This document shows positions 8,615-17,084 of a DNA stretch of 64,000 bases, piece by piece (within the stretch, counting starts at the first letter, position 1; each line of letters opens with the position of its first letter). The DNA comes from Pararhodobacter zhoushanensis (lineage in GTDB: Bacteria > Pseudomonadota > Alphaproteobacteria > Rhodobacterales > Rhodobacteraceae), in contig NZ_JAPDFL010000001.1 of NCBI RefSeq assembly GCF_025949695.1, positions 643,001-707,000 on the forward strand. Direction: 5' to 3'. The translations under genes were made by a program, and so were the position numbers. A model generated the notes under the pieces. It saw nothing but the letters and a program-made list of their open reading frames with translations, was not told where the DNA came from and did no database searches.

Positions 8615-9283
8615 TCAGAAATTCGACCAGACGCTCAGGCGGACCGCTTCGATCCGTTCGCCCGGGGGCACAACCCCTTCGGCCACCAGCATCATCGGCC
8701 CCAGGCGCACCCCGACAGCCGGGCGCAGACGGGTGTAGCGGCCATAGCGGGTGGTGGCGTGGCTGACGCCGAACAGGGCCAGCCAGCGGTCCCCGCGCCA
8801 GCCGATCTGGCTGCTCAGGTCGGTGTCCAGCTCCCGGCCAAAATAGCCGGTCCCCTGATACAGCCGCACCCCGCCGCGCATCCACAGATTGCCCCGCGTG
8901 GTGTCAAACCCCCGGCCCAGATCAAGGCCGGTCATCAGGCGATAGGTGACCGCACGCCACGGTTCATAGCGAACCCCCGCCGTGACCCCCCAGACCAACC
9001 CGCCGGGCAGATCCGGCGGATGCCAGCGGGCAAAGACATTGGCCTGATCCAGTTGCGTGGTGATCGTGAAGCTGCCGCCAAGCGTCACGCGTCGGCGCAG
9101 CCCGAATTCGGCGTAGGTTTCGGTTTGCAGCGGTCGCCAGTCGCCCGCTGCGGGCAAGGTAGACGTGGTCGACAAAAAGATGCCGCCCACCTCTCGGGGC
9201 CAAGGTCCGGCCGCCGCCGCCCCGGCGGCCAGGATACTCATAACGCACAACATAAACAGGCGGGCGCAAACGCAGTGTTTCAT
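8615..9283 (-). CDS. putative outer-membrane beta-barrel protein, unknown function
   Basis: 222 residues with an N-terminal signal (MLCVMSILAAGAAAAGPWP). The mature protein alternates hydrophobic and polar residues in short strands separated by turns, and ends in an aromatic residue (VRLSVWSNF). This pattern fits an outer-membrane beta-barrel. No family recognised. It is divergent from the peroxiredoxin gene. A TTAACGAACGGTAAA sequence about 25 bases upstream of the start is a weak match to a CtrA-type box. Confidence 0.65.
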   Translation of the reverse strand: MKHCVCARLFMLCVMSILAAGAAAAGPWPREVGGIFLSTTSTLPAAGDWRPLQTETYAEFGLRRRVTLGGSFTITTQLDQANVFARWHPPDLPGGLVWGVTAGVRYEPWRAVTYRLMTGLDLGRGFDTTRGNLWMRGGVRLYQGTGYFGRELDTDLSSQIGWRGDRWLALFGVSHATTRYGRYTRLRPAVGVRLGPMMLVAEGVVPPGERIEAVRLSVWSNF

Positions 9284-9439
9284 CGCGCTACTTCACGGTG
9301 AAATAGTTAACGAACGGTAAAAACCGGCGCGGTCTTGCCGGAATGAGGGCTGAATCTGCAAAGACAGGGTGACGCATCTTCTTTCACGCGGTCCAAGCCC
9401 CTATGTCGGTAGCAGGACATCCCAAAAAGGAGCGCACTG

Positions 9440-10093
9440 ATGGGCCTTCGCATTAATGACGTCGCACCGGATTTTACCGCGGACTCGACCAAGGGCACGC
9501 TGAACTGGCACGATTATATCGGTGACAGCTACACCGTTTTGTTCAGCCACCCCAAGGACTTCACGCCCGTCTGCACCACCGAGTTCTCTGCCGCGGCCAA
9601 GCTGCAGGGCGACTTCGCCAAGCGCAATTGCAAACTGGCCGGGATCTCGATCGACGGCGTGTCCGAGCACGACAAGTGGATGGCCGATGTCAAGACCTAT
9701 GGCGGCACGGCGCCTGATTTCCCGATCATCGCCGACCCGGATCTGACGGTCGCCAAGCTGTATGACATGCTGCCGGCTGAGGCCTATCTGCCCAACGGTC
9801 GCACCCCGAACGACACCGCCACCGTGCGCACCACCTTCATCATCGGGCCGGACAAGAAAATCCGCCTGATGCTGATCTATCCGATGTCGGTGGGCCGCAA
9901 CTTCAGCGAGATCCTGCGCGCGCTGGATGCCATCCGCCAGACCGACAGCCAGCCTTTCGCCACGCCCGCCGACTGGCAGCCGGGCGACGATGTGATCGTC
10001 GCGCTGTCGGTCTCGACCGAGGACGCAAAGACCCGCTTCGGTGCGCTGGACGTGCCGCTGCCCTATTTGCGCAAGGCCAAAGCGCCGAACTGA
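9440..10093 (+). CDS. 1-Cys peroxiredoxin (Prx6 class)
   Basis: Thiol peroxidase of 217 residues. The peroxidatic motif HPKDFTPVCTTE is at 37-48 with T42 and C45. The long C-terminal dimerisation domain (LIYPMSVGRNFSEILRALDA...DWQPGDDVIV) is diagnostic of the Prx6 subfamily, which lacks a resolving cysteine; the extra Cys at about 65 is not in a resolving position. AAAAGGAG upstream of the ATG is a strong ribosome binding site. A hairpin follows the gene. Confidence 0.95.
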   Translation: MGLRINDVAPDFTADSTKGTLNWHDYIGDSYTVLFSHPKDFTPVCTTEFSAAAKLQGDFAKRNCKLAGISIDGVSEHDKWMADVKTYGGTAPDFPIIADPDLTVAKLYDMLPAEAYLPNGRTPNDTATVRTTFIIGPDKKIRLMLIYPMSVGRNFSEILRALDAIRQTDSQPFATPADWQPGDDVIVALSVSTEDAKTRFGALDVPLPYLRKAKAPN

Positions 10094-10114
10094 TCGCCGC
10101 TTTGTCCTGACCGG

Positions 10115-10152
10115 AACCGCCCGTGCCCCCAAGACGCGGGCGGTTTCATTTT
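10115..10152 (+). terminator. terminator after peroxiredoxin, probably bidirectional
   Basis: Inverted repeat AACCGCCCGTG / CGCGGGCGGTT (10115-10125 and 10135-10145), followed by TTTCATTTT. It overlaps the stop codon of the convergent gene at 10146. Confidence 0.7.
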
Positions 10153-10418
10153 GATCGCGGCGTGCAGGCCGGATGCCCCGGCCCCCAGACCCGCATTGCG
10201 TCACGGGCCAGCATGCTGGCCTCGGCACGCTCCAGCCGCGCCCGCGCCGCACCGGGATCACCGGTTTGCGCCAGCGCGCGGGTCCAGAGTCTGAGCGCCG
10301 AGCGCGCGCTCCACGGCAGCGCCGCCTGCTGCAGCCAAGCCCGCAGTCCGGGCGGCAGCGCATCATGCGCCCGCATCGAGCCTGCCCGGCGGCGCAGACC
10401 GGTGGACAGGTTGCGCAT
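10146..10418 (-). CDS. DUF6525-like small basic protein
   Basis: 90 residues, Arg-rich at the N-terminus (MRNLSTGLRRRAGSMRAHDA) followed by a conserved-looking core LPPGLRAWLQQAALPWSARS and an alanine/arginine-rich helix. This layout resembles the DUF6525 family, which often lies next to CobW-type GTPase genes in Rhodobacterales. It starts 3 bases after the stop of the CobW reading frame, which favours coupled translation. Function unknown. Confidence 0.6.
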   Translation of the reverse strand: MRNLSTGLRRRAGSMRAHDALPPGLRAWLQQAALPWSARSALRLWTRALAQTGDPGAARARLERAEASMLARDAMRVWGPGHPACTPRSK

Positions 10419-10421
10419 CGC

Positions 10422-11613
10422 TTACTGACCCCAGCGCGGGAAGGGATCGGGCATCGCGGCCCAGTCGGCAGGCGCGAAATCGTCACCGGTCAGGCAGTCA
10501 TCAAGCCGCGCGCGGATCGCCGCCTCGTCCATCTCGGCTCCGATGAACACCAGCTCTTGCCGCCGGTCGCCCCAGGGCTCGGCCCAATGCGTCTGCATCT
10601 GATCCAGAATGCGGGGATCCTGCGGCCAGCGCGCCTTGGGGACCGAGGCCCACCAGCGCCCCAGCGGCGTGACCGACGACAGCGCCCCGGCCAGACTGAA
10701 CTCGGCCACCCAATCGGGCCGCGTGGCGATCCAGAAATGCCCCTTGGCGCAGAATCACCCCGGGCAGCGGGCCGTTCAGCGCGTCGTGGATGCGCTGCGG
10801 ATCAAAGGGACGGCGCGCGCGGTAGACAAAGCTGCGGATGCCGTATTCCTCGGTCTCGGGTGTGTGGTTGGCGAAGCCGTAAAGCTCTTTGGCCCACAGC
10901 GGATGCTCCTGTGCGCGGTCGAAATCGAAGCGCCCGGTCGCCAGAATCTCACGCGCCGGGACGCGCGACTGGTCCGTCTCGATCAGCTTGGCGTCAGGGT
11001 TCAGGGCGCGGATGATCTTGCGCGCCGCGTCCAGCCTCTCGGGGCCCGCGTCGGTGACCTTGTTCAGCACGATGACGTCCGCGAACTCCATCTGTTCGGT
11101 CAGCAGCGTGACCAACTGCCGGTCATCCCCGTCGCCCGCTGTTTCGCCCCGGTCGGACAGCGCGTCATGGCTGGCGAAATCGCGCAGCAGGTTCACCGCG
11201 TCGACCACCGTCACCATCGTATCCAGCCGCGCCACGTCGTCCAGCGCCTCGCCATCCTCATCGCGGAACGCGAAGGTGGCGGCGACGGGCAGGGGTTCGG
11301 CGATGCCGGTGGATTCGATGAGCAGATAGTCAAAGCGCCCCTCGCTGGCCAAGGCGCGTACTTCGGCCAGCAGATCGCCGCGCAGGGTGCAGCAGATGCA
11401 ACCGTTCGACATCTCGACCAGCCGTTCCTGTCCCTGCCGCAGATCGACGCCGGCGGCGACCAGATCCGCGTCGATGTTCACCTCGGACATATCATTGACG
11501 ATCACCGCGACACGCAGGCCTTCGCGGTTGTTGAGAACGTGGTTAAGCAGCGTGGTCTTGCCCGCGCCCAGAAAGCCGGAGAGCACGGTGACGGGAAGGC
11601 GAGGAGAGGGCAT
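10422..11613 (-). pseudogene. CobW/COG0523-family zinc-type GTPase, frameshifted
   Basis: Metal-chaperone GTPase. From ATG 11613 the frame reads the Walker [16 protein letters not shown], the metal-binding CxCC motif [23 protein letters not shown] and the NKVTD specificity motif. Near 10751 the frame is lost by one extra base: the C-terminal CobW_C domain ([20 protein letters not shown] ...) continues in the next frame to the stop at 10422. Removing one base gives 396 residues, the normal family length. The extra base is either a consensus error or a recent mutation. An 18-base Zur-like palindrome lies just upstream, matching the known control of such GTPases by zinc. Confidence 0.85.
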
Positions 11614-11629
11614 GGTCGGTCTCTGTATC

Positions 11630-11647
11630 GTTACGTAATAACATAAC
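11630..11647 (-). promoter_or_regulatory. putative Zur box upstream of the CobW GTPase
   Basis: GTTACGTAATAACATAAC, an imperfect palindrome (7 of 9 half-site positions pair), 17 bases before the CobW start. AT-rich dyads of this form are typical Fur-superfamily (Zur) operators upstream of COG0523 genes. Confidence 0.5.
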
Positions 11648-11753
11648 ATAAACCGAGGCAGCGCCCGCCCGCAACCGGAACGTCGCGCGTTTGTGTGGGG
11701 GCGTGACTGAAATCTGTGCTGTAACCGCCGCATCGGCGCGCTATCTAAAGGGT

Positions 11754-12371
11754 ATGAAACGCCGCATGCTTCTTGCCACGATGGGCCTTGCTGCCCTTGC
11801 CGCCGCGACCCCGGCCTTTGCGGATCCGATTCCGCTGGCCGAGATTTCGCGTTATTTCAACAGTTTCCGCACAGCGCAGGCGGATTTCTCGCAGGTGAAC
11901 CCGGATGGATCGCTGTCCACCGGCCGGTTGATGATCCATCGGCCCGGTCGCGTCCGGTTCGAATATGATCCGCCGGAACAGACGCTGGTGATGGCCGCGT
12001 CAGGCTCGGTGAACATCTTCGATGCCCGCTCGAACACCGGGCCGTCGACCTATCCGCTAAGCCGTACGCCGCTCAATCTGATCCTGGACGACACGGTGAA
12101 CCTGAGCCGTGCGCGCATGGTCGTGCAGCATTTTGAAGAAGGGCCGACCACGAATGTCGTGGCGCAGGACCCCGAGCACCCGGAATACGGCAACATCCGG
12201 CTGGTGTTCAGCGCCAACCCGACCGAGCTGCGCCAATGGGTGGTCACCGACGACTCTGGCCAAGAGACGACGGTTATTCTGGGCACATTGCGCACCGGCG
12301 TCACGCTGGGATCGCTGCTGTTCAACCTCGATTCCGAGATGCAGCGCCGCGGGCTGGTGTCGAACCGTTAA
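11754..12371 (+). CDS. lolA: LolA-family outer-membrane lipoprotein carrier protein
   Basis: Periplasmic chaperone that shuttles lipoproteins from LolCDE to the outer membrane. 205 residues starting at ATG 11754 with a signal peptide (cleavage after ATPAFA). The LolA fold signature is visible: [20 protein letters not shown], then [20 protein letters not shown], and later [11 protein letters not shown]. An in-frame ATG at 11691 would place residues before the signal peptide and was rejected. It ends in a 4-base overlap with the convergent transglycosylase gene. Confidence 0.9.
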   Translation: MKRRMLLATMGLAALAAATPAFADPIPLAEISRYFNSFRTAQADFSQVNPDGSLSTGRLMIHRPGRVRFEYDPPEQTLVMAASGSVNIFDARSNTGPSTYPLSRTPLNLILDDTVNLSRARMVVQHFEEGPTTNVVAQDPEHPEYGNIRLVFSANPTELRQWVVTDDSGQETTVILGTLRTGVTLGSLLFNLDSEMQRRGLVSNR

Positions 12372-12952
12372 CGCCGCCCGCAGGTTCTGAGCTGCTGGTC
12401 ATACATCACCGCGCGGTTGGCGACGTTGTCGGCAACCGCGATCAGCCATGCCTGATTACGGTAGCTGCCACGCGCATAGCCGGTGTTACCCTCATGATAG
12501 GCAAGATACAGTTCACGGGCGTTGGCGGGGTGAATGCTGTTGGCGCGCTGGGCTTCGGCCGCGTACCAGCCGATGAAATCGGTCGCATCGCGGATGTCGT
12601 CACGCTGGGCGCGGCGGTTGCGGGTCGCGGCCTGATATTCGTCCCAGGTGCCGTCCAGCGCCTGGCTATAGCCATAGGCCGACGATTGGCGTCCCAGGGG
12701 AATCACCCCCAGCGCATAGCGATGCGGGGTGCGGGCGCCGCCGTCGAATCGGCTTTCAGCGTGGATAATCGCCATTTGCACCGGAACCGGCACATTCCAT
12801 TCGCGCTCGGTGTCGCGCATGGCGCGTAGATAGGCGGGCCGCTCGCTGGCCAGCGCGCAGGCGTCGTCGAGATTTCGCGGCGGCGAATGGTCGCGTCCAC
12901 CACAGGACGCCACCAGAAAGGCCACCGCCATCAGGCGGAGAACACTGGTCAT
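12368..12952 (-). CDS. lytic transglycosylase-like (SLT domain) lipoprotein
   Basis: 194 residues from ATG 12952. The N-terminus is a lipoprotein signal with lipobox VASC. The SLT fold follows: QMAIIHAESRFDGGAR carries the expected catalytic Glu, and SAYGYSQALDGTWDEYQ plus YLAYHEGNTGYARGSY match the conserved GYSQ and substrate-cleft motifs of murein transglycosylases. A longer in-frame reading from 13081 would bury the lipobox. Convergent with lolA; TTAA serves both stop codons. Confidence 0.87.
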   Translation of the reverse strand: MTSVLRLMAVAFLVASCGGRDHSPPRNLDDACALASERPAYLRAMRDTEREWNVPVPVQMAIIHAESRFDGGARTPHRYALGVIPLGRQSSAYGYSQALDGTWDEYQAATRNRRAQRDDIRDATDFIGWYAAEAQRANSIHPANARELYLAYHEGNTGYARGSYRNQAWLIAVADNVANRAVMYDQQLRTCGRR

Positions 12953-13202
12953 CAAACTGCCTCGGTCGTTTTTTCGTCTTTTTTTATTGGTAACCGATTT
13001 CGCAAAGATTTGAAACGACCTTGCAGTAACAACCCGGTGCACTTTGCAAATCCCCGTGGTGCGCCGCCGGCCGTGACACATTTTCGCCCCAATCTGGTCA
13101 CTGTTGGGACACGTTTCACAGACTGTTTCCGTACGATCATGACGCTTGTTATGGACGTTTGCCCGCGAGTCACGCTAGAAAACAGCGATGACAGGAGCGT
13201 TC

Positions 13203-13529
13203 ATGCTGCAGACGCAGGCAAAATTCAGTCTTGGCCAAGTGGTCCGCCACCGCAAACACCCGTTTCGCGGGGTGGTTTTTGATGTCGACGCCATATTTGC
13301 CAACACGCAGGACTGGTACGACGCCATCCCAGAAGACAGCCGTCCCAGCAAGGACCAGCCGTTCTACCACCTGCTGGCCGAGAACGATAACAGCTACTAC
13401 GTCGCCTATGTGTCCGAGCAGAACCTCGAGGCCGATGACACGGGCGAGCCTGTGGACCATCCCGATTTGCCCGATCTGTTCGGTGATTTCGAGAACGGCT
13501 ATTATCCGCTTCAGGTTGATCTGAACTGA
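13203..13529 (+). CDS. hspQ: heat shock protein HspQ (YccV-like hemimethylated DNA-binding domain)
   Basis: 108 residues starting at ATG 13203, which has AGGAG 7 bases upstream; the in-frame ATG at 13188 would remove that site. The family core is clear: FSLGQVVRHRKHPFRGVVFDVD, WYDAIPEDSRPSKDQPFYHL, and YVAYVSEQNL. In E. coli HspQ is a heat-inducible specificity factor for Lon. The 250-base upstream region is relatively AT-rich but I could not identify a convincing heat-shock promoter in it. Confidence 0.93.
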   Translation: MLQTQAKFSLGQVVRHRKHPFRGVVFDVDAIFANTQDWYDAIPEDSRPSKDQPFYHLLAENDNSYYVAYVSEQNLEADDTGEPVDHPDLPDLFGDFENGYYPLQVDLN

Positions 13530-13547
13530 GTCAGCGCCAGCCCCGCA

Positions 13548-14072
13548 TCAGGCGCAGGGCACGCGGAAGATCAGCCGGTTCGACCCCCCGTCGCGCCGAT
13601 AGCTGAGATCACAGGCCAGACTGCGGATGATGTGCCAGCCGAATCCCCCTTCTGGCAGATGATCAGGCGGGTCGATCTTGGGAAGCGCCGGGTCCGGCAG
13701 GGCCCCGGACATCAGGGCGCGCCCATGGTCTGACACCTCACACACCAATCCGTTGCGATGACACATCACCTGCACGGCAACGGGGCCTTCACCGTCGACA
13801 TAGGCATGCTCGGCGATGTTGTTGAGCACTTCAGCCAGGATCAGCTCGGTGTTGTCGATCGTTTCTGCGTCCAGTCCCGCCGATCCCAGCGCCTGCACCA
13901 GATCCCCCAGTGCGGCGCGGGTTTCGTAAACACCGGCGTTCATATGGCGGGAAAAGAGGGGCTTGGCTGCCAGTCTCTCGGCGCCAAAGCCGCCCGTGTC
14001 GGGGCTGGCGCGTGCGGCGCCGGTCACCTGAAAGAAGGAAATGACGCGATTGGGCATGCCCCCGATCCCCAT
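13548..14072 (-). CDS. ATP-binding anti-sigma regulatory factor (RsbW-type serine kinase)
   Basis: 174 residues. A HATPase_c_2 fold is shown by the N-box ELILAEVLNNIAEHAY, the G1 box VSDHGRALM and the G2 region GGFGWHIIRSL. Such kinases bind a sigma factor or phosphorylate an STAS antagonist. The STAS partner is encoded 8 bases upstream. Start choice is uncertain: ATG 14072 or ATG 14057 (MPNRVISFF). No sigma factor gene is adjacent. Confidence 0.85.
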   Translation of the reverse strand: MGIGGMPNRVISFFQVTGAARASPDTGGFGAERLAAKPLFSRHMNAGVYETRAALGDLVQALGSAGLDAETIDNTELILAEVLNNIAEHAYVDGEGPVAVQVMCHRNGLVCEVSDHGRALMSGALPDPALPKIDPPDHLPEGGFGWHIIRSLACDLSYRRDGGSNRLIFRVPCA

Positions 14073-14080
14073 GGCAACGG

Positions 14081-14416
14081 TCAGCCAGCTTCCTGCAAGG
14101 TGCCGGGCGGTTGCGGGTGGATGGTAAAGACGGTGTCCATGCGGGTCAGGCGAAAGACCTTGGCGACCGAGGGCGTCAGCCCCGCCAGTTCCAGCCGCCG
14201 ATCCGGCGCGAGCAGCTTCATCACCGCGACGATCGCGCCCAGCCCGCTGCTGTCCAGAAAGGTGACCTTTGACAGATCGAGGATCACGGGCGTGCCACTT
14301 TCCTCTGTCGCGCTGCGCACGGCTTCTTTGAATTCGATGGCAACAGCGGCGTCGATGCGCACGTCATCGACCGCGATGATCAGGCCCTGCGGCGAGCGGC
14401 TTAACCGGATATCCAC
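14081..14416 (-). CDS. STAS-domain anti-sigma factor antagonist (RsbV/SpoIIAA type)
   Basis: 111 residues, a single STAS domain with the phosphorylation-site motif LDLSKVTFLDSSGLGAIV; the target Ser is in DSSGLG near residue 56. It is the first gene of a two-gene partner-switching unit with the RsbW-like kinase downstream. In such systems the unphosphorylated STAS protein sequesters the kinase and frees a sigma factor. Confidence 0.9.
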   Translation of the reverse strand: MDIRLSRSPQGLIIAVDDVRIDAAVAIEFKEAVRSATEESGTPVILDLSKVTFLDSSGLGAIVAVMKLLAPDRRLELAGLTPSVAKVFRLTRMDTVFTIHPQPPGTLQEAG

Positions 14417-14501
14417 GCCTGTCTCCCTTTATTCCATCCTGTTCCTTTGGGATGCTAGGCGTTAAGTCTTGCCAAATGGTTCACAGCGGAGGGAGCGGGA
14501 T

Positions 14502-15680
14502 ATGTCAGAAGTCGTGATCATCGGCGCCGCCAGAACCCCCATGGGCGGGTTTCAGGGCGTGTTTTCGGGGGTAACCGCGGCTGAGCTGGGCGGCGTGGCG
14601 ATTGCGGCCGCGCTGGAAAGCGCCGGCACCCCGCCGGACCGTGTGGAAGAATTGCTGATGGGCTGCGTGCTGCCCGCCGGACAGGGTCAGGCCCCCGCGC
14701 GGCAGGCGGGCTTCAAGGCCGGTCTGGGTGAGGACGTACCGGCAACCACGCTGAACAAGATGTGCGGCTCGGGCATGAAGGCGGTGATGGTGGCGCATGA
14801 CCAGATCGCGTTGGGCCAGACCGGTATCATGGTCGCTGGCGGCATGGAGAGCATGACGGAATCGCCCTACCTTTTGCCCAAGATGCGCGCTGGCGCGCGG
14901 CTGGGGCATGGTCAGGTTATCGACCATATGTTCCTGGACGGACTGGAAGACGCCTATGACAAGGGCCGTCTGATGGGCACCTTCGCCGAGGATTGCGCCG
15001 ACACGTATCATTTCTCGCGCGAGGCGCAGGATGATTACGCGCTGGGCTCGCTGACCAATGCGTTGTCGGCCCAAGCCAATGGTGCCTTTGACGGGGAAAT
15101 CGCCGCCGTGACCATCCACACCCGCAAAGGTGAGGTGACGATCACCCAGGACGAGCAGCCCGGAAAGGCGCAGCCGGCAAAGATCCCGACCCTGAAACCG
15201 GCCTTTCGCAAGGACGGCACGGTCACGGCGGCCAATTCATCGTCGATCTCGGATGGCGCGGCGGCGCTGGTGCTGGCCTCACGCGATGCCGCAGAGACCC
15301 ACGGTGCGCCGATCCGCGCCATCCTTCGCGGCCACGCCAGCCATGCGCAGGCCCCGGCATGGTTCAGCACCGCCCCTGTTCCGGCGGCGCGCAAGCTGCT
15401 GGATCAGCTGGGCTGGAGCGTTGCGGATGTTGACCTGTGGGAGGTGAATGAGGCCTTCGCCGTCGTTCCCATGGCCTTCATGCAAGAGCTGGGGATCGAC
15501 CGCGACATCATCAACGTGAATGGCGGCGCGTGTGCGCTGGGGCATCCCATCGGTGCCTCGGGCGCGCGGATCATCGTCACGCTGTTGCACGCGCTGGAAA
15601 ACCGGGGGCTGAAGCGTGGAATCGCGGCCATCTGCATCGGCGGCGGCGAAGGAACAGCCATCGCGATCGAGCGCCCCTGA
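14502..15680 (+). CDS. acetyl-CoA C-acetyltransferase (thiolase)
   Basis: 392 residues from ATG 14502, preceded by a GGAGGGAG ribosome binding site. Catalytic residues sit where they do in biosynthetic thiolases: nucleophile C88 in NKMCGSGMKA, H348 in GHPIGASGA and C378 in CIGGGEG, with NEAFAVVP also present. It condenses two acetyl-CoA or cleaves acetoacetyl-CoA; direction cannot be told from sequence. No phaB or acyl-CoA dehydrogenase gene is adjacent, so its pathway is open. Confidence 0.95.
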   Translation: MSEVVIIGAARTPMGGFQGVFSGVTAAELGGVAIAAALESAGTPPDRVEELLMGCVLPAGQGQAPARQAGFKAGLGEDVPATTLNKMCGSGMKAVMVAHDQIALGQTGIMVAGGMESMTESPYLLPKMRAGARLGHGQVIDHMFLDGLEDAYDKGRLMGTFAEDCADTYHFSREAQDDYALGSLTNALSAQANGAFDGEIAAVTIHTRKGEVTITQDEQPGKAQPAKIPTLKPAFRKDGTVTAANSSSISDGAAALVLASRDAAETHGAPIRAILRGHASHAQAPAWFSTAPVPAARKLLDQLGWSVADVDLWEVNEAFAVVPMAFMQELGIDRDIINVNGGACALGHPIGASGARIIVTLLHALENRGLKRGIAAICIGGGEGTAIAIERP

Positions 15681-15732
15681 CAGCAGGGGCTGCGGGCCTG
15701 GCGCGGGATGGGCGCTGACCCTGAATGTATTT

Positions 15733-15760
15733 CGACGCGCGCCGGGGAGGGCGCGCGTCG
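15733..15760. terminator. perfect 11-bp stem-loop between convergent genes
   Basis: CGACGCGCGCC, a 6-base loop, then GGCGCGCGTCG. There is no U-tract on the plus strand; on the minus strand AAATACATTC follows. It probably acts as a bidirectional transcript end between thiolase and the periplasmic protein gene. Confidence 0.55.
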
Positions 15761-15805
15761 TGAAGGATCGGCTAGCGATGCCGGTAGTCGTCAGGAAGTC
15801 AGGCG

Positions 15806-16135
15806 TTAGCGGTCAGCGCGCCAGGCGTTCTGGTTGTTGCGCGTCTCGACCTGGCCGTTGCCAGCGAAGTTGCTGACGGTCACGGTGTCGTTGGCATCAA
15901 GGCCGGAAGCTTTCAGTTCGCGCGACGTGTACACGTTACCAGCGCGGACCTGGACTTGCTCGCGGGCGGTGAACTCGATGACATCGGACTCGGTCAGGCC
16001 GGCAGTCGCCAGTTCCCGTGCCGAGTAAACGTCGCCAGCGCGGACGGAGTCGTTGCGCAGGTCGGCTGCATTGGCAGCAACAGCGCTCAGAGCGACAAAA
16101 GCGGCGACGGCGGCGGTGGTAGCAAAGTGGGTCAT
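15806..16135 (-). CDS. periplasmic protein with two internal repeats, unknown function
   Basis: 109 residues, signal peptide MTHFATTAAVAAFVALSAVAANA. The mature 86 residues consist mainly of two tandem copies of one unit: RAGDVYSARELATAGLTESD and RAGNVYTSRELKASGLDAND, each followed by a short beta-like V-rich stretch (VIEFTA, VTVSNF). No Cys, no catalytic-looking motif. This resembles small secreted beta-rich repeat proteins rather than an enzyme. Family not recognised. Confidence 0.75.
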   Translation of the reverse strand: MTHFATTAAVAAFVALSAVAANAADLRNDSVRAGDVYSARELATAGLTESDVIEFTAREQVQVRAGNVYTSRELKASGLDANDTVTVSNFAGNGQVETRNNQNAWRADR

Positions 16136-16506
16136 TTCAGTTTCTCTTACATTTCTGTCTGTGTGTGTCTGTGAGCGTCTTCGTTCACAAAGCAGCAGGT
16201 AAGCTTCACCACCTCTGTCATCAATCCGTTACACATATGCCCAAATCCACGTCTTAATGTGCGGAAATGCGTAGTAAACAAGCATGTGATATGTCTTGAA
16301 ATGCCGACCCAAGCCGAGCGTCAAACGCTCCGCTTAGATCGCTGTCGGTTTCGGCTGAAGACGGCAAGCTTGTCACATGGCGCATCAGTCAAACAGCTTC
16401 CGCATCTGTCGGTATTTGGCCCCCGCGCCCGGGCCGTTTCAGGCCGCACCGGGATCGCCTGCTGACCATCGCCGCCGCTGCGAACGGGGGTCACTGATGG
16501 CGGCGC
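16136..16506. other. 371-base gap, upstream region of the two-repeat periplasmic protein
   Basis: The part nearest 16136 is lower in GC than its surroundings and includes a short GT-rich tract (CTGTCTGTGTGTGTCTGTG, around 16155-16173), so it probably holds the promoter of the minus-strand gene. A 63-codon plus-strand reading from 16377 has no ribosome binding site and runs antisense into the next gene; I do not consider it coding. No RNA gene recognised. Confidence 0.4.
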
Positions 16507-16955
16507 TCAAGCGGGTGCTTGCTGCCACATATCGGCCGAAATCAGCCAGCCGCCCTCGACCTGCTTGAGATACAGGATGCTGCGCCCCCGCAACGTCTGC
16601 GCGGCGCTGCCCTGCGGGGCAATCGTGGCCTCCCAGACGAACACGCTGGCGGCCCGGTCCGTGCCACGCTCGGTCCGCACGCGGCCCACGCGCAGGGCGG
16701 AATACCCGGCGGCAAAGCTGCGGACCCAGCCGTCACGGATCGCGGTGCGCCCGGCCGTGGCCTCGCGGTTGGGGCTGAGAACGATGGCGTCTTCGGCATA
16801 GAGCCCGGCAATCGCATAGGCGTCACGTGCCGCGACCGCGGCGACCATGGCGTCGACGGCGTCCTGCACATTGGCAAAGGACGCGACTGCTGCGCCCAGG
16901 CGGCAGGCGCGGTCAGGACCAGGACAAGGATCAAAAAGGGTTTGGCAAATCGCAT
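16507..16955 (-). pseudogene. exported SnoaL-like (DUF4440/SgcJ-type) protein, frameshifted after the signal peptide
   Basis: ATG 16955 opens a convincing signal peptide (MRFAKPFLILVLVLTAPAAWA), but the mature domain is in a different frame: VQDAVDAMVAAVAARDAYAI, GLYAEDAIVLSPNREATAG and the C-terminal ILYLKQVEGGWLISADMW. This is the NTF2-like cone fold of SnoaL/DUF4440 proteins. One base appears to be missing at the GG at 16879-16880 (CGT CC TTT instead of CGT CCC TTT on the coding strand). Restoring it gives 149 residues. Likely a homopolymer consensus error. Function unknown. Confidence 0.7.
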
Positions 16956-17037
16956 GAGAAGGCTCCTGTGGTCTAAAGCCCCTCTCTGGCACGGGTGGTC
17001 CGGTCTCGCTTACCCCAAACGGATTAGGCCCAAACGC

Positions 17038-17064
17038 AAACGGCCCGGCACAAAGGCCGGGCCG
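17038..17064 (-). terminator. intrinsic terminator of leuB
   Basis: Stem CGGCCCGGC / GCCGGGCCG with loop ACAAAG (17041-17064), 20 bases after the leuB stop. On the coding strand it is followed by TTTGCGTTTG. Confidence 0.8.
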
Positions 17065-17084
17065 TTCACGAATGCTGCAGGCGC

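Noticed and set aside
16155..16173. GT-rich tract as a possible phase-variable repeat
   Set aside because: It is short and imperfect (mixed TCTG and TG units) and lies upstream of the gene with no clear promoter spacing effect.
16377..16568. 63-codon plus-strand frame in the gap before the SnoaL-like gene
   Set aside because: No ribosome binding site, overlaps the SnoaL-like gene antisense, and no similarity recognised.
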